From NCBI GenBank assembly GCA_035561135.1, contig DATMYA010000014.1, forward strand, positions 1 through 64,000: DNA of 64,000 nucleotides, in the 5' to 3' direction. Origin of the DNA: Clostridia bacterium. Its GTDB lineage: Bacteria; Acidobacteriota; Terriglobia; Terriglobales; Acidobacteriaceae. Both the position numbers and the translations under genes were made by a program. Positions within the stretch are counted from its first letter, which is position 1, and each line of letters opens with the position of its first letter. Under the pieces are notes generated by a model. It made no database searches. It saw nothing but the letters and a program-made list of their open reading frames with translations, and had not been told where the DNA came from. Below, one piece after another: positions 8,323 through 16,086 of this stretch.

Positions 8323-9657
8323 ATGAAAAGGCTTTCTCTTCTTCTTGCCGTAGTCCTGGTGCTTTCGCTTAGCGCATTCAGCGCACAACATATTGTCAGG
8401 TTTGCAAACGGAATTCCAACGAACTTCGCTGCTCGTGTGAATGCGCTTGGCGGCACAGTCGTAACCCAACATCCATTGCTCGCCGTCGTTGAGGGACTAA
8501 GTCCCGAAGCAGCAGCGACTCTCCGCGGCAGCTTCGGCGTCTCAGAGGTGAACACGGATGCCGAGTTCACACTCGACGCTTCAACCGGCGAAACCACTCA
8601 GGCGGACTCTACACCGACGAGTGTGTCCAACCCTGCGACCGCCTTCTTCTACCCCCGTCAGTGGCATATGCGCGCGATCGGCACGCCGTATGCCTGGGCG
8701 GCCGGACGCCTCGGCTCGCCCAACGTCACCGTCGCGATCATTGATAGCGGCATCGATTACACCTATCCGGACCTAAACGGCCTGATCGATCTCAGCCGCT
8801 CGGTATCGTTCCAGCCCGCTGAGGACGCAGTTGTCGCCGCGACCTTCCCCGGAAAGAATCCCGTCACCGACATCTATTTTCACGGCACGCATGTTGCCCA
8901 CACCGTGGCGAGCAAGGCTGCTGTCGCGGCGGGTGTCACTTCCAAAGTGACCCTGATCGGCGTGAAGGTGCTTGCTTATAAGCCCTCAACGGGTAGTGCG
9001 AGCGGTTTGCTCTCGGCAGTGCTGAACGGTATCCTCTGGGCGGCCGATCACGATGCCGACGTCGCAAACATGAGCCTTGGCGGAGGTTTCAGTAAGGTAG
9101 CCGCCGGCCCATACGTCAGCCTGATCAATTCTGTTTTTGCCTATGCATATCGTAAGGGCATGCTGATTGTCGTCTCCGCCGGCAATGAGGCGAGCGACCT
9201 CGATCACAATGGTAACTACTACTCCACATACTGCAGTTCGCCGCATGTTGTCTGCGTGGCGGCTACAGGTCCAACATCGTCTGCCGGCACCAATGGTCCA
9301 TGGGTCAACGTCGACGCGGCCGCGTACTACACGAACTTCGGCCGATCGGCAATCGACATCGCCGCTCCAGGTGGCAACACCGGCGGTTACGTATATCAGG
9401 GCTGCTCGCAAACCTCCGTCTACCTTCCCGTCTGCCGGACTGGCACATATGTGATTGGCTCGATGGGGACTTCGATGGCCTCTCCTCTCGTCTCTGGGCT
9501 TGCTGCTCTACTCGTCGAAGACATCGGCAAGGACAAGCCCTCGGAAGTGAAGGCGCGCCTGTTGCAGTCTGCCGATGATCTCGGCCAACCCGGTACCGAC
9601 CCATACTATGGCAAAGGTCGCATCAACGTGCCGCACGCCATCGGCATCTCCTACTAA
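8323..9657 (+). CDS. Secreted subtilisin-like serine protease (S8 family)
   Basis: A 444-aa pre-pro-protease. Residues 1-21 form a Sec signal peptide (MKRLSLLLAVVLVLSLSAFS). Residues about 22-85 resemble a subtilase inhibitor prodomain. The catalytic triad is visible: Asp141 in VAIIDSGID, His187 in HGTHVAH, Ser384 in GTSMASPLVSG. No C-terminal anchor or sorting domain is seen, so it is probably released to the periplasm or medium. The ATG at 8323 has a weak AAGGA ribosome site about 10 nt upstream. It is a single-gene transcript behind a c-di-GMP-type riboswitch and before a strong terminator, so its expression is probably tied to a lifestyle signal such as surface attachment or dispersal. 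Confidence 0.93.
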   Translation: MKRLSLLLAVVLVLSLSAFSAQHIVRFANGIPTNFAARVNALGGTVVTQHPLLAVVEGLSPEAAATLRGSFGVSEVNTDAEFTLDASTGETTQADSTPTSVSNPATAFFYPRQWHMRAIGTPYAWAAGRLGSPNVTVAIIDSGIDYTYPDLNGLIDLSRSVSFQPAEDAVVAATFPGKNPVTDIYFHGTHVAHTVASKAAVAAGVTSKVTLIGVKVLAYKPSTGSASGLLSAVLNGILWAADHDADVANMSLGGGFSKVAAGPYVSLINSVFAYAYRKGMLIVVSAGNEASDLDHNGNYYSTYCSSPHVVCVAATGPTSSAGTNGPWVNVDAAAYYTNFGRSAIDIAAPGGNTGGYVYQGCSQTSVYLPVCRTGTYVIGSMGTSMASPLVSGLAALLVEDIGKDKPSEVKARLLQSADDLGQPGTDPYYGKGRINVPHAIGISY

Positions 9658-9676
9658 AACGTAAGCAAGTTGAAGG

Positions 9677-9705
9677 GGAGGACAGCTTCGCTGTCCTCCT
9701 TTTTT
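9677..9705 (+). terminator. Intrinsic terminator of the subtilisin gene
   Basis: Perfect 10-bp stem GGAGGACAGC / GCTGTCCTCC (9677-9686, 9690-9699) with a TTC loop, followed by six T (9700-9705). It lies 20 bp past the protease stop codon. Confidence 0.92.
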
Positions 9706-9798
9706 CGTTTCCAAGCAGTTGAAGAGACACTGTCACTGCAACAAGTGATATCGGAACACCGAACGAACTGCGGGTGCAGCTAGAATTTGTCTTCGCGA

Positions 9799-11841
9799 AT
9801 GAAGACAACGAGTTCCCCGTTACAGACCGAGCGCAAAGCAGGCGACGGCATTGAGGTCGTCCCCGTCTTGTGCAACAACAACTGCGGCGGGCGCTGCCTG
9901 TTGAAGGCGCACGTCAAAGACGGCGTCGTACTTCGCATCACGACGGACGACTCACCCGACGTACCCGAGAGCCCGCAACTTCGTTCATGCCTGAAGGGCC
10001 GCAGCCTGCGAAACCGCCTTTATGACCCGAATCGGTTGCGCTACCCCATGAAGCGCATTGGGCCCCGCGGCGAGGGAAAGTTTCAGCGAATTTCGTGGGA
10101 TGAGGCCATCACCACAATCGCCACTCGACTGAGACGCGTGCTCGACCTGCACGGCCCGCATTCCGTTTACATACAGTACGGAACTGGTGATTGTGGCGCT
10201 GTTCGAGGTCGCGAGAGCGCACAGCGTCTCATGAATTTGTTGGGCGGCTATCTTGGCTACTACAACAATTACAGCGCCGCCTGCCTGGAGTACACCGCGC
10301 CGTTCATCACAGGTCGTCGCGACACCAATTCTTATCAAACACTGCACCACTCGAAACTGATTATCCTGAACGGCTTCAACCCGGCGGACACGGTCTTCGA
10401 GACGAATTCCAACTACTATCTCGCGCGCGCGAAAGAAGCAGGCGCAAAGATCGTGGTCATCGATCCCCGCCTGACGGAAACTGCGGCCACATTCGCCGAT
10501 GAGTGGGTGCCGCTGAAGCCGACCACGGATGCGGCACTCTTCATCGCAATGGCACATGTATTGATCGCTGAGAAACTGTTCGATCAACAGTTCCTCGACA
10601 AGTACTGCATCGGTTTCGATGAGGAGCACATGCCGGAGGGCGTGCCTCCGGGGCAGTCTTTCACGAGTTACGTCCTCGGCTTATGCGATGGCACACCAAA
10701 GACGCCGGAGTGGGCTGCTCCGATTACCGGTGTCGATGCCGACACGATTCGCAAGCTCGCGCGCGAATACGCCTCCATGAAGCCAGCGCAGTTGCTGCAA
10801 GGACTGGGACCGCAACGCCATGCTCACGGCGAGGAATCCGTGCGCGCAGGAATCGCGCTGGCCTGCATGACCGGCAATCTCGGCATACTCGGTGGAGGTT
10901 GGGGAGGCGGCGAAGGTGGCACGAGCCTTGCACTTCCCATCGGAAGTCTTCCCACCGGCACCAATCCGGTGAAAGCCACGATCCCGGTCTTCCGTTGGAC
11001 TGATGCCGTGGTGCGCGGTACCGAGATGACCGAAGAAGATGGCCTGAAAAATGGCCCGCTTCAAAGCAACATCAAATTCATATTCAACCTGGCCAGTAAC
11101 ACGCTGCTCAACCAGCACGCCGACATCAATCGCACGGCCGAGATCCTCAAAGACGAAAGCCTGCTCGAGTGCATCGTGGTGTCAGACCACTTCATGACCC
11201 CGAGCGCGAAGTTCGCCGACATCCTGCTGCCCTCCGACAATTCGCTCGAGCGCTGCGACATTGGATTTCCATGGTCCGGCGAAAAGTACATCGTCTTTGG
11301 AAACAAGGTTGTCGAACCGCCCTTCGAGTGCAAGCACGATTACTGGTGGCTTAGCCGGGTCGCGGAACGTCTGGGAGTCGGCCAGCAATTCACGGAAGGC
11401 AAAACAGAGGAAGACTGGCTCAAACAGATCATCGCCGAAGTCAGAATCGCCGACCCGGAGTTTCCATCGTATGAGGAACTGAGCCGGAGGGGCGTGTATC
11501 GCAAACCCCCTGAGGAATATGTCGCGTTCGAAAAAGAGGTTCAGCACCCCGACAAGTATCCGTTCCAGACGCCTTCCGGAAAAGTTGAGATCTTCAGCAA
11601 GACGCTGTACGACATGAACAACTCTGCGGTTCCCGGCATTCCCAAGTACATTCCAGCGTGGGACGGACCGCAGGATGATCTGGCCGGCAAATACCCTCTG
11701 CAATGCATCGGCCCGCACACCAAGAGGCGAACCCACTCGACCTACGACGAGAGCGCGTGGATGGAAGAGCGGAACCGCAACGAATGTGGATTAGCATCCG
11801 GGACGCAGCAACGCGGCGCATCGTCAGCGGCGACAAGGTGA
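9799..11841 (+). CDS. Molybdopterin oxidoreductase catalytic subunit, DMSO-reductase type, frameshifted near its C-terminus
   Basis: Catalytic A subunit of a complex iron-sulfur molybdoenzyme. ATG at 9799 is preferred over an in-frame TTG at 9787; neither has a clear ribosome site. The N-terminal cluster motif CNNNCGGRC plus LRSCLKG gives the Cys-x3-Cys-x3-Cys...Cys pattern of DmsA-type enzymes. GGYLGYYNNYSAAC holds a Ser where the Mo-ligating Ser is expected. NGFNPADT and the glycine-rich GGGWGGGEGG follow. The frame runs off after MEERNRNE near 11780, and the dinucleotide-binding domain continues in another frame (11784-12059). No twin-arginine signal is visible. It could reduce an S- or N-oxide or another oxyanion; the substrate is unknown. 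Confidence 0.85.
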   Translation: MKTTSSPLQTERKAGDGIEVVPVLCNNNCGGRCLLKAHVKDGVVLRITTDDSPDVPESPQLRSCLKGRSLRNRLYDPNRLRYPMKRIGPRGEGKFQRISWDEAITTIATRLRRVLDLHGPHSVYIQYGTGDCGAVRGRESAQRLMNLLGGYLGYYNNYSAACLEYTAPFITGRRDTNSYQTLHHSKLIILNGFNPADTVFETNSNYYLARAKEAGAKIVVIDPRLTETAATFADEWVPLKPTTDAALFIAMAHVLIAEKLFDQQFLDKYCIGFDEEHMPEGVPPGQSFTSYVLGLCDGTPKTPEWAAPITGVDADTIRKLAREYASMKPAQLLQGLGPQRHAHGEESVRAGIALACMTGNLGILGGGWGGGEGGTSLALPIGSLPTGTNPVKATIPVFRWTDAVVRGTEMTEEDGLKNGPLQSNIKFIFNLASNTLLNQHADINRTAEILKDESLLECIVVSDHFMTPSAKFADILLPSDNSLERCDIGFPWSGEKYIVFGNKVVEPPFECKHDYWWLSRVAERLGVGQQFTEGKTEEDWLKQIIAEVRIADPEFPSYEELSRRGVYRKPPEEYVAFEKEVQHPDKYPFQTPSGKVEIFSKTLYDMNNSAVPGIPKYIPAWDGPQDDLAGKYPLQCIGPHTKRRTHSTYDESAWMEERNRNECGLASGTQQRGASSAATR

Positions 11842-12059
11842 AGGTCTTCAATGATCGCGGAGCTCTTGTCATCCGCGCCCAGGTAAGTCGAAGAATCCGT
11901 CCGGGAGTCGTCTCCATTCCTCAAGGAGCGTGGTACGCACCGGACAAGAATGGCGTGTGCCAGCGAGGATGCATCAACGTCCTGACCAGCCAAAAGTCAA
12001 CGCCGCTGGCGCACGGCAATGCCCAGCACACCATCCTGGTCGAAGTTCAGAAGGCTTAG
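11784..12059 (+). pseudogene. Displaced C-terminal molybdopterin-dinucleotide-binding domain of the same A subunit
   Basis: The missing end of the catalytic subunit, in frame 3 instead of frame 1. It begins MWISIRDAATRRIVSGDKV and continues with FNDRGALVIRAQV and the RIRPGVVSIPQGAW segment, typical of the Molydop_binding domain of DmsA-like proteins. Loss of one base near 11778-11783 explains the switch; adding one base restores a continuous protein of about 754 aa. The ATG at 11784 could in principle start a separate 91-aa product, but there is no good ribosome site. Either a sequencing error or a real inactivating mutation is possible. Confidence 0.8.
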
Positions 12060-12064
12060 TGGAC

Positions 12065-12628
12065 ATGGAAGTTCGCAGACAAATCGGGTTCTACGTTGAT
12101 TCCACGAAGTGCATCAATTGCAAGACCTGCGAGGTCGCCTGCAAGGATTTCAACGATGCCCCGGTCGGCCGGAGAATCCGAAAGGTGCGGACCTTCGAGG
12201 GCGGCGAGTTTCCCAAAGTGTTTGCGTACAACATCTCAATGTCGTGCAACCACTGCGAAGACCCGCTGTGTGTCAAACACTGCCCCGCCGCGGCGTACAC
12301 CAAGCGTCCAGGTGACGGCATCGTGGTGCACGATCCTGCGCGCTGCATCGGTTGCCGCTACTGTACGTGGGTGTGTCCCTACGGCGCTCCGCAATTCGAT
12401 GCCAGCGAGGGCAGAGTTCGAAAATGTAATCTGTGCGTGGACGAGATCGACAGCGGAAACAGTCCTGTATGTGTCATATCCTGCCCGATGCGTGCGATAG
12501 AGATTGGTGAGTTGGCGGAGATCGCAACCCGGCCCGGCGCGACGATCAGAATACGGGCGCTGCCTTCTCCTGAACTGACGAGACCATCGTGCCGCTACAA
12601 GGTCAGAGCGGAGGCGGCGGATGACTAG
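12065..12628 (+). CDS. DmsB-like four-cluster ferredoxin subunit
   Basis: Electron-transfer B subunit carrying electrons between the membrane anchor and the molybdenum subunit. Four cysteine clusters are intact: CINCKTCEVAC, CNHCEDPLCVKHCP, CIGCRYCTWVCP and CNLC...CVISCP, so four [4Fe-4S] clusters are expected. I use ATG 12065; a GTG at 12059 that overlaps the upstream stop (TAGTG) is an alternative, with AGAAGG 4 bp before it. The 187-aa length is near the usual 180-205. It follows the A subunit directly, and its stop overlaps the start of the anchor gene by 8 bp. Confidence 0.92.
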   Translation: MEVRRQIGFYVDSTKCINCKTCEVACKDFNDAPVGRRIRKVRTFEGGEFPKVFAYNISMSCNHCEDPLCVKHCPAAAYTKRPGDGIVVHDPARCIGCRYCTWVCPYGAPQFDASEGRVRKCNLCVDEIDSGNSPVCVISCPMRAIEIGELAEIATRPGATIRIRALPSPELTRPSCRYKVRAEAADD

Positions 12629-13496
12629 TCACGCGAGCAAGAAGGAATGGCCGCTGGTCGTCTTTACTGTCGCGCTGCAGTTCGCCTGTGGACTCTCGAT
12701 CGCGGCAATGCTGGTGGACTGGAAAGCGAGTCCGTCGGAGGTAGCCCAGTTGCGCCCATTGGCAGTCGCAATTTTCCCCATCGTTGCATTGGGGATGTTG
12801 GCCTCATTGCTGCACCTGGGACGGCCACTTCTCGCCGGCCGTGCCCTGCTTAATCTGCGGCGCTCAAAGCTCAGCGTGGAGGTATTGCTGAGCACATTCT
12901 TCGCTTGTTCAGCATTGATCTATAGCGGGCTCTGGTTCACTGGTGCAACCCAACCGAGACTCGCAGGGGGCATCGTTACCGCCACACTCGGTCTAGGTGC
13001 TGTTGTTTCAAGTGCCATGATCTACATGCTTCCGACGCGGCCGATATGGAATTCAGGCTGGCTGCCGGCTTCGTTTCTCGGAACGACATTGCTGCTGGGT
13101 GGGTTGCCTTCTGCTGCGTTGGTTGCCGGAGCGGCAGAAGCAACGCTACTGCGTACTTTCGTGAACGCGACAGTTGCGGGCAGCGCCTTGCTGTTGCTGT
13201 CGGCATTCTGGATGCTCAAACACTCATCTCGGCTGCGGGCAGAGCAGAGTGCTTCGGCAGATATCGAAGCGCCACGACCGCTGCTGAATTCGCGGGAGTA
13301 CCTGTGGCTGGTGCTGTACATTGGTTTCGCGGGAGTCATGCCCGGTGTCATCGCTCTGATGCTCTGGCCTGTTGCGGGTGCGCCTGATCTGCCTGCAATT
13401 GCCCTCAGGTTCGCCGCATTACCGTTTGCGATGCTCGGCGTTCTCCTTGGCCGCATGCTCATGTACTCGATCGCGCCGAGGTTCTCCGGGTTTTGA
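12621..13496 (+). CDS. DmsC-like membrane anchor subunit
   Basis: Polytopic quinol-oxidising anchor of the molybdoenzyme, 291 aa, with about eight hydrophobic helices. The segment SLLHLGRPLLAGRALLNLRR, followed by SKLSVEV, is characteristic of the DmsC family. The start overlaps the ferredoxin stop by 8 bp, implying coupled translation. With the A and B subunits it forms a complete DMSO-reductase-type three-gene operon, apart from the frameshift in A. Confidence 0.9.
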   Translation: MTSHASKKEWPLVVFTVALQFACGLSIAAMLVDWKASPSEVAQLRPLAVAIFPIVALGMLASLLHLGRPLLAGRALLNLRRSKLSVEVLLSTFFACSALIYSGLWFTGATQPRLAGGIVTATLGLGAVVSSAMIYMLPTRPIWNSGWLPASFLGTTLLLGGLPSAALVAGAAEATLLRTFVNATVAGSALLLLSAFWMLKHSSRLRAEQSASADIEAPRPLLNSREYLWLVLYIGFAGVMPGVIALMLWPVAGAPDLPAIALRFAALPFAMLGVLLGRMLMYSIAPRFSGF

Positions 13497-13546
13497 AGCA
13501 CAGTACGATTGAACCCTGAGACGGCGATCTGCGCTATCCTCTACCC

Positions 13547-14176
13547 ATGCCGTTGTCCCCCGAGCTGGTGTCGCAGGATCGAGCCCTTGTTCAAATCGTA
13601 GACTCCGCTCTGGCCGACGCCGCGCGTAGAAGCCGTTCGTGGTTGGTGTGCCGTCCGGGGTGCACTCAGTGCTGCATTGGAGCTTTTGCGATCAACCAAC
13701 TCGACGCTGTCCGCTTGCGGCAAGGTCTTGCCGACCTCACGAAGCGTGATCCGGAACGCGCCGCGCGTGTCCGCTTGCGGGCTAAAGCAGCGGTGAGCCG
13801 GCTTTCGAAGGCCTTCCCCGGCAACCCCCAAACCGGCGTTTTGGCGGGGGACGAGGATTCGCAGGAAAGGTTCGCGGACTTTGCGAATGACGAACCGTGT
13901 CCCGTGCTAGATTCAGAAACAGGCACGTGCGACCTGTACGAGGCGCGCCCAATGACTTGCCGCGTATTTGGACCGCCCGTACGCTCTGGAGGCGAGGGCG
14001 GATTGGGCGTCTGCGAGTTGTGCTTTCAGGGGGCGAGCGCCGAGGAGATTGCCGCGTGCGAAATGGAAGTCGACCCGAACGACCTCGAGCCCACTCTGCT
14101 AAAGCGGGTCGAGAAGGCTACAGGTTTGAGCGGAACAACGATCGTCGCGTTCTGCCTCGGCCTCGAAACTCCATAG
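13547..14176 (+). CDS. YkgJ-family cysteine cluster protein
   Basis: A 209-aa cytoplasmic protein with the metal/Fe-S-like pattern CRPGCTQCCIG near residue 40 and further conserved cysteines in CPVLDSETGTCDLYEARPMTC and GVCELC. These define the YkgJ (CxxCxxCC) family, whose biochemical role is not established; a zinc or Fe-S cluster is inferred. It begins 50 bp after the anchor subunit on the same strand and may belong to the same transcript, where a maturation or repair role for the iron-sulfur enzyme is conceivable but unproven. Confidence 0.82.
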   Translation: MPLSPELVSQDRALVQIVDSALADAARRSRSWLVCRPGCTQCCIGAFAINQLDAVRLRQGLADLTKRDPERAARVRLRAKAAVSRLSKAFPGNPQTGVLAGDEDSQERFADFANDEPCPVLDSETGTCDLYEARPMTCRVFGPPVRSGGEGGLGVCELCFQGASAEEIAACEMEVDPNDLEPTLLKRVEKATGLSGTTIVAFCLGLETP

Positions 14177-14203
14177 CCCGCTGCCGCCGCCGATAGAATC
14201 CGA

Positions 14204-15892
14204 TCATTCCACTTTAACCAGCGAGTTGGCTGTGCCCATTCGCCCTGTGTTGTTGTCGCGAACCACGAAGCGAACCAGGTACTCTCCCGGCGCAAGCACC
14301 ATCACGTTCTTGTAATTGATGCCAGTCTTCTGGATAGTCGCGGCTGCTTCAGGGGTCATGGTACGGTCGACCTTCTGCGCAAACTGGGCTGCGACACTGC
14401 CATCCCTGGCGCGCGCAATACCCGCAAATTCCAAATTCAACTTTTTCTGCTGGATGTCTATAACGTTTGCACTCGGGTCAACGTTGATCTCGAAACGAGC
14501 GGCTCGTTTATCGCCTGAAGGTTGCGTTGTCGTCCACTGACCGCGGAACGGGATGCCTGAGTCCGAAAGAAGCGAGCTGACAGCCAGCGTAATGTCGCGG
14601 CCGCGTGTCTGGCCGGGGTCAGGAATGGGATAAAGAAAACCATCCCGTCCACGTACCGATGTGCCCTTCTCGCTCACTTTCGCCTGTAGCTTGTGCCAGC
14701 CATCCTTCGTGTTGGCTCCATCCAGATAGAAGCCGAGCATGTAGTAGTCGCGCGAATCGTCCATCGCGTCCTGGAAGCATCCAGACAGGTCCGTACGTTC
14801 GGTGCAGGCTTTGCCGCCTGTGGACCCCGCGAGACGATTGAATGTCGTAATCACATCCTGATTTTCAAACTGCAAGTGTTGCTTCTGCGCGTAACTTGGC
14901 GAGTACTTCTGGCTCGGATCCATAGCCTGGAAAGCTGTGTTCACCGTGCCACGTGCATCTACTGGATACAGCGCGATATTCGCGGAGTTGAGTAGATGTG
15001 TTGTGTAGGCGTCGAGTGAATTTGCTTCCGATACCTGACCTAAGTCAAACGGACGGCCTTCACGACCAATTGAAGAGAACGGGTACCCGGAACTGACCCA
15101 CACTACCGATTTGCGCCCCGGCAATCCTGAGAGCGAAAGTGCAACCTGCTGAAGGGCTTCGAGCGAATTGATTCGCGCAGAACGCTGCTGGAAGGCCAGC
15201 ATTGCTACCTGGCCGTTCTCGACATCCTCGATCTGCTGCAGGAAAGTCTGCAATCTTGCTGCAACATCATCGCTGTTGCCAACCTCAACATTCTCCACTA
15301 AAGTGCGCATCTCGCGAGACGTGCCCATGTCGGCATCGCCGTGGAGAGACTGCCCGGAGGGTGCATGAGAGTTCTGCAACGCAGCCGCCACAGCTTTCGG
15401 GTCAGTTGTGAAATCCTGGATCGTGCGGACACCCTGCAATTCGATTGCTACCAGGCGGATCGGTTCGCCATTGTCGGCAGCCTGAGAGAGAAACTTCATC
15501 AGGCCTTCGTGCACGCGGTTCATGTCCATCGTGCCGGTGTTGATGCGATCGATGGCAATGACGGTGTAGCGCGCGGTCTCGGCACTGCCCTGAAGCTGGT
15601 TCGTGAATTCCTTCGGGCCAACAGGAATACGCCGCAGACGCTGCGTCGTAGTACGAATCTCTTCGAACACAGCGATCTTCTGCTCCTTGCCATCCTGCAA
15701 CAGAGTGAATTTCTCTTTGCTCAAGCCCGCCACGTGTTGGCCCTTGCTCCTCACTTGCACCGGGACCAGCACGAGGTTCGTCTGGGTGCGAAACTTCGCG
15801 GCGGCATCGGACGTCTTCTCCTGAGCCACGCTCGGAGTGACCAGCCCTACGATTGCTAGTGAGGAGATGAGAATCTTCGAGACCATCTTCAT
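14204..15892 (-). CDS. Secreted VWA-domain protein (acidobacterial VWFA-related family)
   Basis: A 562-aa exported protein. The ATG at 15892 is chosen (AGAGG ribosome site, then KILISSLAIVGLVTPSVAQ as the Sec signal) over an in-frame start at 15931. After the signal comes a short beta-domain (NLVLVPVQVRSKGQHVAGL) found in the acidobacterial VWFA-related family, then a von Willebrand A-like domain at about 100-330, including SLSGLPGRKSVVWVSSGYP. The metal-ion-dependent adhesion motif is degenerate: VIAIDRINTG stands where DxSxS is usual. The family is expanded in Acidobacteriota and its function is unknown. It is convergent with the YkgJ gene, with 27 bp between. Confidence 0.88.
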   Translation of the reverse strand: MKMVSKILISSLAIVGLVTPSVAQEKTSDAAAKFRTQTNLVLVPVQVRSKGQHVAGLSKEKFTLLQDGKEQKIAVFEEIRTTTQRLRRIPVGPKEFTNQLQGSAETARYTVIAIDRINTGTMDMNRVHEGLMKFLSQAADNGEPIRLVAIELQGVRTIQDFTTDPKAVAAALQNSHAPSGQSLHGDADMGTSREMRTLVENVEVGNSDDVAARLQTFLQQIEDVENGQVAMLAFQQRSARINSLEALQQVALSLSGLPGRKSVVWVSSGYPFSSIGREGRPFDLGQVSEANSLDAYTTHLLNSANIALYPVDARGTVNTAFQAMDPSQKYSPSYAQKQHLQFENQDVITTFNRLAGSTGGKACTERTDLSGCFQDAMDDSRDYYMLGFYLDGANTKDGWHKLQAKVSEKGTSVRGRDGFLYPIPDPGQTRGRDITLAVSSLLSDSGIPFRGQWTTTQPSGDKRAARFEINVDPSANVIDIQQKKLNLEFAGIARARDGSVAAQFAQKVDRTMTPEAAATIQKTGINYKNVMVLAPGEYLVRFVVRDNNTGRMGTANSLVKVE

Positions 15893-16040
15893 GTGGTGCC
15901 TCTTTTTCTGTTCGTCAGTTGCAATTGCCACAACCGAGGCGAGTCAAGATATCAGCAGCGGCCGAACGGCGTTGGTGCAAGATTGTCGTACGAACAGAGC
16001 GTAAATACCAGCAGCAGATTGTCTCTGTGTTACGACCATC

Positions 16041-16071
16041 AAAAAAGGCCCGACCGTAGAGGCCGGGCCTT
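16041..16071 (-). terminator. Intrinsic terminator of the M16 peptidase operon
   Basis: Reading the minus strand, AAGGCCCG and CGGGCCTT (16071-16064 and 16052-16045) form the stem, with a short T-run (16046-16041) after it. It is 16 bp past the stop of the second peptidase gene. Confidence 0.85.
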
Positions 16072-16086
16072 GTGCCACGACTGCAA

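Noticed and set aside
11703-11783. Upstream part of the frame-3 open frame as an independent gene start
   Set aside because: Before 11784 the frame gives no conserved residues, while the frame-1 catalytic subunit is well conserved there. The frame-3 part is only the displaced end of that protein.
11770-11790. Programmed ribosomal frameshift in the molybdoenzyme gene
   Set aside because: There is no slippery heptamer, homopolymer or downstream structure, and the family is not known to use one.
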